Shown: one piece after another, positions 38,353 to 47,174 of the stretch
How the letters are laid out: each line of letters opens with the position of its first letter
Position numbering within the stretch: the first letter of the stretch is position 1
Source of the DNA: Sphingomonadaceae bacterium 3R27C6
Lineage (GTDB): Bacteria > Pseudomonadota > Alphaproteobacteria > Sphingomonadales > Sphingomonadaceae
Length of the DNA: 64,000 nucleotides
Reading direction: 5' to 3'
Assembly: GCA_005503215.1 (NCBI GenBank)
Contig: SCNS01000013.1
Span: 62,001-126,000 of the forward strand
Notes under the pieces: generated by a model
Databases searched by the model: none
What the model was told of the DNA's origin: nothing
The model's input: the letters and a program-made list of their open reading frames with translations, nothing else
Position numbers and translations under genes: made by a program

Positions 38353-40197
38353 TTAATGGACGGAAGGATTTCGCTCTAACCGCGGGCTTTCCTTGGCGGA
38401 CGCGACGATGCGATACACATGGAAGCTGCCCGAGGAGAGCCCGGGTTGCGGCTCGAGCCAATCGACCGGCTGACGGTGCAGCAAATGCGCCGCCAATCCA
38501 TGCGGGCGGGCGGCGGCCAGAGGCGCGATGTCATTCTCGCAGAACACCAGATATCGCGCGCCCCCGGCACGCACCAGGGGCCGCGCGGCGGCGGGCGGCG
38601 CGAGAAAGGCCGACAGGACGCGATTGATCGTCGCATGGTTGCGGTGATGTCCGGTGGTCACCACGCTGTGCGGCGTGCTGACCAGGAGGGTCGGCGCAAT
38701 ATTGATCGATGCAAAGAGAAGCGCCGGAGGTTCGCCGGCAAGCGCCGGACGGCCTTGCGACAGGCAGACCGGGTTGCTGCCGCTCGCCGCCGCCGTCGCT
38801 GACCCGGCTTTCAGCAGCGAAAGGTTGAAACCCAAAGCCATGGCAATCGTCGGAATTGACAGCAAAAGGAGCATCGTTCCGGCCAGGCGGCGCCAAATGC
38901 TCGTTCCCGCGTCGCCCCAGCGCCAAAAGGCCAGCGCGAGGGCGGCAAACGCCGGGACCATATAGGCATGGGCCACGGCGAGCGAGCGGATCACCATAAT
39001 TGCCATGATCGCGCCGAAGAGGATCGTTAAGCCGAGGCGCCCCCAATTTTCGGCCTCGGGACGCCCCCGCGCCCGGTGCCAGGCCCACAAGGCCGCTCCC
39101 AAGCCGATTACGGTGGTAAGGATGTAGGCCGCCCTCCGCGCGGGCACCTGCTCCCACAAAGGCCGTCCTTCGAGAATCGGTTCATACCAATAGGTGCGGA
39201 CAAGCGGCTCGAGTTCGCCAAACGGCCCCGCCAGGCAAGCGGTGCCCGTCAGGACAAAGCCCGCCGCAAAGACGATCCCCGCCGCCCCGACGATCGACAC
39301 ACGCCGCCCAAGCGAGGCGGTCCAGCGGGGCGGCGCGGCCAAGGCAATCAGGAACACCGCCCCGGCCGCGGCGGTGGCAAGGAGATAGGGCAAGGAGAAG
39401 CTGTCGCAAAAAACGGTCGAGAGATAGGTCGCGCCGCGGAACGGCAGCGACCAGAGCGCGGGGAGCAGGATCATCCCGGCCGAAAAACCGCGGAGCCGGC
39501 TCGCCTTGGCCGGATCGCGCAGCCAGTCGAAAACAAAGAGCGCCCAGAAAAGGCCGAGGAAGGGAAATCCTTCCAGCGAAATCTCGACATAGATGCTCGC
39601 GGCGAGCGCCGACCATAATCCGTTCGCGAAGCTCGCCGGCCGCAGCGCGAGCCACAGAAGAATGACCGAGAGCAACACCTGCCAATTGTGATGGTCGATA
39701 TTGAGCGGGGCGAAATGATGGAGATAGCTGATCGTCGTCGCCGCGATCGCGAGGCCGATGAAGACGAACGGCCGATCGCCCAAAATCTGCAGTATCCGGG
39801 AAAAGACGAGCAGCAACGGCAGCGCCAGAAGCGGGGGATAGATCGCCAGCACCCAGCGCTCGGCGGTTTGCGGATCGACGAACAGGCTGAACAGCTCGAT
39901 CAGCCCAACGATCGGCGCATCGATGAATCGCGACCAATGCGTCGGCCCGCCCCCGCCGCCTGGATTCGTGCGATATTGCGCCGTGTTGAACCAATTTTGC
40001 CCACCAACCAGGTCGCGAACCTGCGCCAGCCGCATCGCATTGTCGGGATCGGAAAAGGCCAGGTTCGCGATCGCGTCGCGATGCAGAAACAGGCTGGCCA
40101 CGGCGAAGCCCAGCCACAGGATCAGCGCCAGCCGATCGGGCGAAAGCGCGGCGGCAGAACCCGCATCATGGCGCGTTTTTGCCACCGTCGCGGCCAT
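38353..40197 (-). CDS. STT3/AglB-like GT-C membrane protein, paralogue 2
   Basis: 614 residues with the same plan as paralogue 1: many membrane helices and a soluble C-terminal domain. Shared motifs are DPDNAMRLAQVRDL (Asp50, Asp52), QYRTNPGGGG, HWSRFIDAP (88-96), IDHHNWQ (Asp168-His169-His170) and HHRN near the end. Layout and motif spacing match paralogue 1 closely, so the two arose by duplication. Likely a GT-C glycosyl- or oligosaccharyl-transferase using a lipid-phosphate donor in the outer leaflet; the acceptor is unknown. First gene of the operon, with 225 bp upstream for a promoter. Confidence 0.72.
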   Translation of the reverse strand: MAATVAKTRHDAGSAAALSPDRLALILWLGFAVASLFLHRDAIANLAFSDPDNAMRLAQVRDLVGGQNWFNTAQYRTNPGGGGGPTHWSRFIDAPIVGLIELFSLFVDPQTAERWVLAIYPPLLALPLLLVFSRILQILGDRPFVFIGLAIAATTISYLHHFAPLNIDHHNWQVLLSVILLWLALRPASFANGLWSALAASIYVEISLEGFPFLGLFWALFVFDWLRDPAKASRLRGFSAGMILLPALWSLPFRGATYLSTVFCDSFSLPYLLATAAAGAVFLIALAAPPRWTASLGRRVSIVGAAGIVFAAGFVLTGTACLAGPFGELEPLVRTYWYEPILEGRPLWEQVPARRAAYILTTVIGLGAALWAWHRARGRPEAENWGRLGLTILFGAIMAIMVIRSLAVAHAYMVPAFAALALAFWRWGDAGTSIWRRLAGTMLLLLSIPTIAMALGFNLSLLKAGSATAAASGSNPVCLSQGRPALAGEPPALLFASINIAPTLLVSTPHSVVTTGHHRNHATINRVLSAFLAPPAAARPLVRAGGARYLVFCENDIAPLAAARPHGLAAHLLHRQPVDWLEPQPGLSSGSFHVYRIVASAKESPRLERNPSVH

Positions 40198-40423
40198 CCG
40201 TCTCTCCTATGGCCACATCCAGCGCCGCCGCTCTCCATAGCTATTGCGCGCTAAAGACTGGTTAATGGCGTGGTAGCGATGGACGTGCGCGGAGGCTCTT
40301 TCCCTGCCGATCATGGCTAAGAATCGGTTAGCGGCACCCCTGATTTCTGCGCGAGGCGCCGCTTCGCCACTTGGGGCGCGGCACGGCTTGCGGTAAACTG
40401 GCGCCGATCAAGGAGACGCAGGC

Positions 40424-41386
40424 ATGGCAGGCGGTCTGGCAATCGTATTGAGCGGCGGCGGCGCGAAAGGCGCTTTTCAGGTCGGCGTCGTCCACGAACT
40501 CGTCGTCAATCGCGGCGTTCGTCTCGACATCGTCGCGGGCGTATCGACCGGCGCGATCCAGGCGCTCGGCGTCGCGCAGGACGATGTGCCGGGGCTGCTC
40601 GACGCCTGGCTCGGCATCCGCGGCAACAGCTCGATCTACAAGTCGCGCCCGCTCGGCGTCGTCGGCGGGCTGCTCGGCGAGGATGCGCTCTACGATACCG
40701 CGCCGCTCAAACGGCTGCTCAAAGGCTTCGCGAACGACGCCAAGCTGCGCGCGAGCGGGCGCAAGCTGCTCCTCGGCGTCGTCAACCTCGGCACCGGCAG
40801 CTATCGCGCGATCGACGAGAGCGTGCCCGGCATCCACAATTGGGTTTACGCGAGTTGCGCGATGCCGCTCTTTTTCGACCCGCTCAAGACGCGCGCGAGC
40901 GACGGGACCGAGGAACAATGGGTCGACGGCGGGGTGCGCGATGTGACGCCCTTGAGCTCGGCGCTCGAAATGAACCCGCGCGGCGTGATCGCGGTGCGCG
41001 CCTCGCCCGCGCCGCGCCCCGGCCCAGTGCGCACCTTCCCCAACCTCATCAAGATCGGGCTGCGCGCGGTCGATATATTGCAATCGGAAGTGTCGGCGAA
41101 CGACCTCGCCGGCGCCGCGCTGATCAACGATCTGATCGCCGCGCGCGAGGGCCAGCTGCGCGCGCTCCAGAACGAAGGCATCGGCGGCGCGCAGGCCGCG
41201 CGTATCCTCCGCCCGCTCGACGTCCAGATCGCCCGCTACCGCTTCGCCCCGATCCGCATCATCGAACCCGAGGAAGAAGTCGCCGAAACACTCGAATTCA
41301 ACCCCGCGAAAATCCGCGCCGCAATCGACGCCGGCCGCCGCGCGGTCGACCGCGAATGGGACGCGCTGGAGCCGTTGCTGAGCTGA
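40424..41386 (+). CDS. Patatin-like phospholipase
   Basis: 320 residues. Oxyanion loop GGGAKGAF (11-18), nucleophile Ser41 in GVSTG and catalytic Asp168 in VDGGVRD complete the patatin dyad. There is no signal peptide, so it should be cytoplasmic or secreted by another route. It hydrolyses acyl esters of lipids; the physiological target is unknown. The gene appears to stand alone. Confidence 0.9.
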   Translation: MAGGLAIVLSGGGAKGAFQVGVVHELVVNRGVRLDIVAGVSTGAIQALGVAQDDVPGLLDAWLGIRGNSSIYKSRPLGVVGGLLGEDALYDTAPLKRLLKGFANDAKLRASGRKLLLGVVNLGTGSYRAIDESVPGIHNWVYASCAMPLFFDPLKTRASDGTEEQWVDGGVRDVTPLSSALEMNPRGVIAVRASPAPRPGPVRTFPNLIKIGLRAVDILQSEVSANDLAGAALINDLIAAREGQLRALQNEGIGGAQAARILRPLDVQIARYRFAPIRIIEPEEEVAETLEFNPAKIRAAIDAGRRAVDREWDALEPLLS

Positions 41387-41427
41387 GGGGTGTCGAACGT
41401 CTGCATTCGACTGATTGCAGACGCTTC

Positions 41428-41550
41428 CTCTCCCCTCCCGCTTGCGGGAGGGGTTGGGGGTGGGCAGCGACGATGCGAATGCCCACCCCGCTGCGGCTAG
41501 CCAGCAAGCTGGCAAGCCTCGCTGCCCCTCCCGTCTGCGGGAGGGGAGAG
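41428..41550. repeat. Composite inverted repeat between convergent genes
   Basis: Two GC-rich hairpins, CCCCTCCCGCTTGCGGGAGG type at 41432-41453 and 41525-41546, face each other, and the outer ends (CTCTCCCCTCCCGC, GCAGCGA) are inverted copies. It lies between the convergent patatin and usher genes and may double as a terminator. Confidence 0.75.
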
Positions 41551-41586
41551 ATCGTCCGCTCCCCACTCCCCAAAGCCGCCTAGCGA

Positions 41587-44358
41587 CTATAATCCACCAT
41601 TCCCCTCGCCCGGTGGCCCGCGCGCACTGGTGCTGCCGGGCAACGCTCCGTCACGTATCGCAACGTCGCGGTGCAGCGGCTTCAGCGACAACGTCCCCAA
41701 CCGCACGCGCGGGGTCGCCTTGCCCGGCGCCGCGCTCACCGTAAACGCACCGTCGAGCCGCAGAGCCGCCGCCGACGCCTTGCCCAACCGCACCGTGTAG
41801 CGCCCGTAAGCGACGCCCTCGAACAGGAAATAGCCGTCGAATTCGGTGATCGTCGTCGCGCGCACGCGCCCTTCGGCGTCGACGAGTTCGACACCCAGTC
41901 CCTCGATCGGGTTGCCGCCGTCGCGCCGCAAGCTGCCCTCGATTTCGCCCGCCGCCGCCATCGGCAGCAGCACGCGCGTCGCGACACCGGGCCGCGGGGT
42001 CACCACGACCCCCGGCAGCGCGGGCTGGACATAGGGATCGGGCAGGCTGCCGGCGTCGATGCCGATCATCACCGGCCGGAAGGGTTCGAGCCCGTCGATC
42101 GCGCCGCGTCCCGCCTTGTCGGTCGCGGCGTCGACAAAGGCGTTGCCCGCGGTCAGCGGCACGTCGGGCAGCGCGGCTTCGCTTGGCTGGCGGACCCCGT
42201 CGCCATTCTCGTCCATCCACACCTCGGCGACCACCTGCCCGCGGCTCGCAAGCTTCTCGCTCGACACGCGCCAGCCGCCGTTCGATTTCGGCCCGAAGCT
42301 GAAGGCGAGCGCCAGCGACGCCGCGACCGACCCGTCGCTCGCCACCTCGCCGAACCCCGTCAGCTGCAACTTGTTGAAACGGCGCGTATATCCGACCCCC
42401 GCCCGCGCGCGGTCGAGCCCGCGGTCATAGCCGAGCTCGGTGCGCCATTCGGCGTCGCCCTTCCCCGCCCACTCGCCGATCAGGGTCATCCGCGAATCGG
42501 CGTTCGCGCCCGACAGCGCGAAACGCGCCTCGCCGCGGACGCGAACGCGCCCGATGCGGGCGTTGGCCAGCAGACTGGCGGTGAGGTTATCGGGTGGATC
42601 GGGGCCGACGGGCACCTTGGTTCGGCTCCAGTCGAGCTGGCCGGTAAAGGTCAGCGCGCGAAAACTCGCCGACGCACGCGCGCTGGCTTCCAGACTGTCG
42701 ACCCCCGACCATCGTTCGACCTGCCGCACGTCGAAATGCAGCGGCAGTACCGTCCGCCCGAGCTTGATCGACTGGTCGACCGACACCGAGGTGATACCGT
42801 TGATATTATTGGTCAAGCGATCCGAAACGAACCCGCCCCAGCCGCGCATTGCGTCGGCGCGCACATAGGTTTCGCCGAATGCCGCAAGCCAGCTCGCACG
42901 CGCGGCCAAACCGCCATTATCGGCATAGCTGCCGCCTACCTCAAGCAAGGTCGGCCCGATCGAGCGGCGCAACGCGACCTCGCCATAATTGTAGCGGACA
43001 TTTTCGATCAGCAGGCTGTGGAAATAGGCGGCGGCCGACGTGCGCGTATCGAGCCCGCGCTCGACCCCCATCGTCCCGCGCCAGCCGCGCCGGAACGCCC
43101 CGCGCCGCCGGTCGCCGAATTCGATCAGGTCGGCATTTTCCTGTGCGAAGCCCGCCCAATACCAGGTTTGCTGCGGCGGGATCGAATCCATCCCCACCTG
43201 CACCTGCCGGATTTCGCGCCGTATCTGCCCCTGCGGCCCATAGAGTATGATCTCGAAACGGTTCGCGCCATATTGCAGCGGCACGTCGATAAACTCGTAG
43301 CGGCCATCGCCGTTCGGGCTGGTAAAGGCGAGCAATTGCCCGTTGCGATACAGTTCGGCATCCCAGCCCGCGGGCAAATCGCCGCGGAAGGTCGTCTTGT
43401 CGAGGGCGTCGGGCCGCTCGATCGGACGATTGGTGAGCACCGCGCCGCGCCCCGGCGCCGACGCCGCCACGATGCCCGTCGAGAGCAGGCTGACATCGCC
43501 CACGCCGTAATGCGTCGCCTTCAGCGGCCCGAGCAGCCGCCCCTGCGGATCGGTGCGGTAAAGCCGCATCCGCAGGCTGTCGGGCATGCCCTCATTATCC
43601 GACGACAGCCGCGCGTCGAAACTCTGGCCGACCACTTCGCCCGCCGCGAAAATCTCGTAACGCTCCTGGACATAGGATCCGCCGCGCTTGTCCGACACGA
43701 CGCCCGCCGACGCGACGACATCGACCGAGGGCGTCGCCCACGCCCGATACGGCCGCGCGGTCTGCGGCAGGCTCGCAAGATCGAACTGCACCTGCGGACG
43801 GATCGAAGCCGCGCGCGCGCGGCGCTCGGCGGCGAGCTGGAACGGCAGCTTGTCCTTCGAATCGATCCGCAGCACCGCGTTCGACAGGTCGGCAGCAAGC
43901 GGCACGCCGAGCCAATTATTGAGACTATCGAGATCGACGCACCAGCCCGCGGGCGTGTCGCGGATCGTCGTCGCGCTCAGGCGAAAGCTCTGGCTTCCCG
44001 CGCGCACTTCGCCCGCGTCGCGGTCGATCGTCAGGCTTCGCCGCTCGTCGAACACCCAGCCGGTTGCGCGGCGCAACTTCTTGTCGACGCGCACCGCCAA
44101 GTCGAGCGCGAGCACGACATCGCCAAGTTCGACGCAGATGCCCTGCGGCGTCTGATACCCCCGCACCCCGTCGCCGAGCCGATATTGCCCCGAGCGCACA
44201 TCGAACAGCCAGCTGTCGTCTTCATTCGGCGCCCAGCTATCGCTCGCCACGGAAACAGGCTTTTTCTCAACGGCTTCGGCGCCGGCAGGAACAAACCCCA
44301 CCAGCGCCAGCCCGGCCAATATCGCCGGTTTCCATTGCGTGAGCGCCGCGCGGATCAT
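41587..44358 (-). CDS. Outer-membrane usher, chaperone-usher pathway
   Basis: 923 residues. Signal peptide (about 1-28), a ~200-residue N-terminal periplasmic region, then a long beta-barrel with the middle (plug-like) region near 340-400 (YRNGQLLAFTSPNGDGRYEF). C-terminal Ig/carboxypeptidase-regulatory-like modules read VWMDENGDGVRQPSE and GYFLFEGVAYGRYTV. It should assemble and translocate the pilin encoded upstream. Sequence suits the archaic/alternative chaperone-usher clade rather than the PapC type. Third gene of the operon. Confidence 0.8.
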   Translation of the reverse strand: MIRAALTQWKPAILAGLALVGFVPAGAEAVEKKPVSVASDSWAPNEDDSWLFDVRSGQYRLGDGVRGYQTPQGICVELGDVVLALDLAVRVDKKLRRATGWVFDERRSLTIDRDAGEVRAGSQSFRLSATTIRDTPAGWCVDLDSLNNWLGVPLAADLSNAVLRIDSKDKLPFQLAAERRARAASIRPQVQFDLASLPQTARPYRAWATPSVDVVASAGVVSDKRGGSYVQERYEIFAAGEVVGQSFDARLSSDNEGMPDSLRMRLYRTDPQGRLLGPLKATHYGVGDVSLLSTGIVAASAPGRGAVLTNRPIERPDALDKTTFRGDLPAGWDAELYRNGQLLAFTSPNGDGRYEFIDVPLQYGANRFEIILYGPQGQIRREIRQVQVGMDSIPPQQTWYWAGFAQENADLIEFGDRRRGAFRRGWRGTMGVERGLDTRTSAAAYFHSLLIENVRYNYGEVALRRSIGPTLLEVGGSYADNGGLAARASWLAAFGETYVRADAMRGWGGFVSDRLTNNINGITSVSVDQSIKLGRTVLPLHFDVRQVERWSGVDSLEASARASASFRALTFTGQLDWSRTKVPVGPDPPDNLTASLLANARIGRVRVRGEARFALSGANADSRMTLIGEWAGKGDAEWRTELGYDRGLDRARAGVGYTRRFNKLQLTGFGEVASDGSVAASLALAFSFGPKSNGGWRVSSEKLASRGQVVAEVWMDENGDGVRQPSEAALPDVPLTAGNAFVDAATDKAGRGAIDGLEPFRPVMIGIDAGSLPDPYVQPALPGVVVTPRPGVATRVLLPMAAAGEIEGSLRRDGGNPIEGLGVELVDAEGRVRATTITEFDGYFLFEGVAYGRYTVRLGKASAAALRLDGAFTVSAAPGKATPRVRLGTLSLKPLHRDVAIRDGALPGSTSARGPPGEGNGGL

Positions 44359-44387
44359 CCGCCCCGCTTCGCTCCGCGCTTATCCGA

Positions 44388-45212
44388 TCATTTCACCACC
44401 CGCTCGGCCTCGTCGATCGTGCCGCCGCCGATTTCGCGATCCTCCGCATAGCGAATTCGCACCGGCCCCTTCAGCTTCGCCGCCAGCTCGCCCGGAACGC
44501 GGAGCGACACCTTGCGTGCGCCGACTTCGGGATAGACCGCGATACCGCGCGCGACGAGCAGCGGTTCAGCGAGCCCCGGCCGCGTCACCTCGATGTCGCC
44601 ATAAACCGAGCGGTTGCCCGAACGCGACAGGTCGAAATTGAACGCCGGCCCATCGGCGCCCGCGCTCACCCACGCCTCACCGATCGACGCTTCGGCGCCG
44701 AGATCGCCGACACGCACAATCACCGGGATCGTGATCCCGTAGATTGGCGTGAGCGCGATCGACACGCCCTCGCCTGCCGGCTTTGGCTCGGCAGTCGCCG
44801 GCGCCGCGTCGGGAACCGCGCGGAACAGCATATGCGCGCGATATTCGCCCGGCGGCGTGCCTTCGGGCAAGCGCACCCCGACGCGCACGACCTGCGGCTG
44901 GTTCGGCGGCAAGGTTACACGGCGCGGGCTGAACGCGATCATGTCGAGCGCGGCGCGTTCGGCCGCCGTGACATTCTCCTCGGCGATCTCGTCGAGCCCG
45001 CCCTCGGCGGTCATCCGCTTGATCTCGAGGCTGATGCGATAGGTCGCGGGCTCGCTGCCGATATTGTTGAGCACCACCTCGGTCCCGCGCGATCCGTCGA
45101 GGATCACGCGCGTCGGCGCGACGAGCAGGTCGCCCGCCGCCAGCGCGGGCGATGCCGCGGCGCCGAGCGCAGCCGCGGTGAACAGGCCAAGGGCCTTCAA
45201 AAAGCGAAGCAT
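44388..45212 (-). CDS. PapD-like periplasmic pilus chaperone
   Basis: 274 residues from ATG 45212; the open frame to 45323 adds non-signal sequence. Signal peptide (about 1-25), then the two-Ig PapD fold: LLVAPTRVILDGSRGTEVVLNN, a YRISLEI strand, FSPRRVTLPPNQPQVVRV (the conserved P..v.l.p...q.vR strand) and a second domain. It caps pilin subunits and hands them to the usher gene product downstream (29 bp gap). Confidence 0.85.
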   Translation of the reverse strand: MLRFLKALGLFTAAALGAAASPALAAGDLLVAPTRVILDGSRGTEVVLNNIGSEPATYRISLEIKRMTAEGGLDEIAEENVTAAERAALDMIAFSPRRVTLPPNQPQVVRVGVRLPEGTPPGEYRAHMLFRAVPDAAPATAEPKPAGEGVSIALTPIYGITIPVIVRVGDLGAEASIGEAWVSAGADGPAFNFDLSRSGNRSVYGDIEVTRPGLAEPLLVARGIAVYPEVGARKVSLRVPGELAAKLKGPVRIRYAEDREIGGGTIDEAERVVK

Positions 45213-45323
45213 TGGATACGATCCCCACAATCGTCCGGGAAACGGCCCCACACCGCCCCGTTGGTCGCATCCTGCCTGCGCCAACATGGTTGATATTTTG
45301 CTAACCATCGTCGCGACCTGCAC

Positions 45324-45358
45324 AAAAAAGGGGTCGCCGAACGCTGTCCGGCGACCCC
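45324..45358 (-). terminator. Intrinsic terminator after the pilin gene
   Basis: A 10-bp perfect stem (GGGGTCGCCG, 45330-45339; CGGCGACCCC, 45349-45358) with a 9-nt loop is followed on the minus strand by six T (45329-45324). It lies between the pilin and the chaperone gene, so most transcripts should stop after the pilin. Confidence 0.9.
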
Positions 45359-45401
45359 ATTTTAACGGCTGGCGGATCTCGGCCCGCCAGGCCCCCCAAC
45401 C

Positions 45402-45899
45402 TTATTGGTAGTTCGCGGTCACATTGAACGTGCCCGAATAGTCCCCCGACGCCTGATTGGCGCCGACGCTCAGCGTGCCGCCGACCTGGAAGCTGCCGCC
45501 GGTGGTGCCGAGCGTGATGTTCGGCGACGAATAGGTCAGCGTCGACGACATCGTGCCGCCAAGCGAACCGTTGAGCGTGACGCTCGAATCGCCGCCGACC
45601 AGCACCACGGCACCGTTGGTGCCCTGGACATTATAGCTGCCCGCCGTTGTCGTGCCCGTGCAGGTCAGGCCCGCGCCGCAGGTCGCGGCACCAGCGGTCG
45701 ACACCGCGACGGTCGAGGCGGTCGCGCCGCTAATGATCGTCGCATACTGCAAATCGCTGGTCTTGGTGAGCGTGATCTGGCGCAGGATCTTGGCCGTCGC
45801 CGTACCCGTGGCCGACGCCGCATGCGCCGCCGAGGCGTTCATGGCGAGGGCAGCAATCGCGGCGCCCACGAGGGCGCGCTTCATTCCATAGTTGCGCAT
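45402..45899 (-). CDS. DUF4402 pilin subunit
   Basis: 165 residues from ATG 45899, with AAGGGA nine bases upstream; ATG 45884 is possible. Signal peptide ending near AAHAAS, then a Thr/Ser/Gly-rich beta domain of DUF4402 type with SATGTATAKILRQITLTK at the start and a single pair of Cys (CGAGLTC). DUF4402 proteins are the structural subunits of alternative chaperone-usher pili in alphaproteobacteria. First gene of the operon. Confidence 0.87.
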   Translation of the reverse strand: MRNYGMKRALVGAAIAALAMNASAAHAASATGTATAKILRQITLTKTSDLQYATIISGATASTVAVSTAGAATCGAGLTCTGTTTAGSYNVQGTNGAVVLVGGDSSVTLNGSLGGTMSSTLTYSSPNITLGTTGGSFQVGGTLSVGANQASGDYSGTFNVTANYQ

Positions 45900-46208
45900 A
45901 TGATTTGGTCCCTTGAATTCGGTCTAAATTCGAATGGAAATCCCACCCCATTCGGCGACCTGTTTAGCGGGCGACCTGTTCAGGCTTTGCCAGCAAGCTT
46001 GGTTAACAGAACAACAAGGATTGACCCGTGTTACGCTGGGAAACCGAGTGAAATCAGCGCTTTATTACAATATAGAGCGGGGCGCAGGGACCGCCCTTCC
46101 TTCATTAACGGCCCGGACTGGCACAAATCAGACGCGCGCGGGACAAGAATCGCGAGGAGCCCCGGCAGAGCCATTTCAAATCGATTCGCCCGTCTTTCGT
46201 CAGGGCGA
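45900..46208 (-). promoter_or_regulatory. Pilin upstream region with an 11-bp tandem repeat
   Basis: About 309 bp between parB and the pilin gene with no ORF I trust. It must hold the pilin promoter (minus strand). GGCGACCTGTT is repeated at 45954-45964 and 45970-45980, 16 bp apart, about one and a half helical turns and 55-80 bp above the start codon, a plausible regulator site. Confidence 0.5.
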
Positions 46209-47174
46209 TCAGATCCCCTCACCCGACAATCGCTGGCAGATCATATCGAGCTGGTCGAGCGATGCGAATTTCAGCGTCAGCGCGCCCTTGCCCTCGCCGG
46301 CATAGTGAATCGCGACACCGATTCCGAGCAGCTCGGACAGGTGCCGCTCGACCGCGACGATATCGGGATCGCGGCCGCCGTCGGCGCTCCTAAATTCAAG
46401 CGGCGCCTTGCGCGGCGCATCGCTGCCCTTGCCCGCGCGCACCAGCGCCTCGACCGCGCGGACCGACAGCCCTTCCTTGACGACGCGCCGTGCGATCGCC
46501 TCGCCGCCGTCGGCGCCGATCAGCGCGCGCGCATGACCCATCGCGAGCGATCCGTCGCCAACGAGCGCCTGCACGCTCGCGGGCAGGTCGAGCAGGCGCA
46601 TCAGATTCGCGACATGGCTGCGCGATTTGCCGACCAGCTTCGCCAGCGCTTCCTGATTATGCCCGAAATCCTCGATCAGGCGCCGATAGGCGCTCGCCTC
46701 TTCGATCGCGTTGAGATCCTGGCGCTGGATATTCTCGACCAGCGCGATCTCATAGGTCGCGGCATCGTCGAGCTCGCGCACGAGCGCGGGAATCTGGTGG
46801 AGCCCCGCGCGTTGCGCCGCGCGCCAACGCCGTTCGCCGGCAACAAGCTGATACCCCTCACCGTCGGGTGCCCTGCGGACGATGATCGGCTGCAGCAACC
46901 CGCGCAGCCCGATCGAATCGGCGAGCTCGGCGATCGCATTTTCGTCGAAGTGGCGGCGCGGCTGGCCCGGCAGCGGGCGAATTGCGCCGACGGGGACATG
47001 CTGTACCGAATCGCCCGCCACCGGCGTGGCCTTCGCGGCGCTGCCGGGGGTCGCAAGCACCGGTGCCTCGACCGCGACATCGCCGAACAGCGCATTGAGC
47101 CCGCGGCCGAGGCCCGAAGGTCGCTTACGTGCGGGCGTCGATTCCGATCCTGTTTCGTCTTTATTATCAGCCAT
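46209..47174 (-). CDS. parB: Chromosome-partitioning protein ParB
   Basis: 321 residues. N-terminal RKRPSGLGRGLNALFGD (ParA-contact region), the ParB/CTPase domain with LPGQPRRHFDE, an ERRWRAAQRAG motif, the HTH with KSRSHVANLMRLL, and a C-terminal dimerisation tail. It binds parS, spreads as a CTP-gated clamp and works with ParA to segregate origins. Three parS sites lie within 3.5 kb. Directly abuts parA. Confidence 0.95.
   Translation of the reverse strand: MADNKDETGSESTPARKRPSGLGRGLNALFGDVAVEAPVLATPGSAAKATPVAGDSVQHVPVGAIRPLPGQPRRHFDENAIAELADSIGLRGLLQPIIVRRAPDGEGYQLVAGERRWRAAQRAGLHQIPALVRELDDAATYEIALVENIQRQDLNAIEEASAYRRLIEDFGHNQEALAKLVGKSRSHVANLMRLLDLPASVQALVGDGSLAMGHARALIGADGGEAIARRVVKEGLSVRAVEALVRAGKGSDAPRKAPLEFRSADGGRDPDIVAVERHLSELLGIGVAIHYAGEGKGALTLKFASLDQLDMICQRLSGEGI

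Noticed and set aside
41671..44451. 926-residue plus-strand ORF
   Set aside because: Antisense shadow of the usher gene, composed of His/Arg-rich low-complexity sequence typical of high-GC shadow frames.
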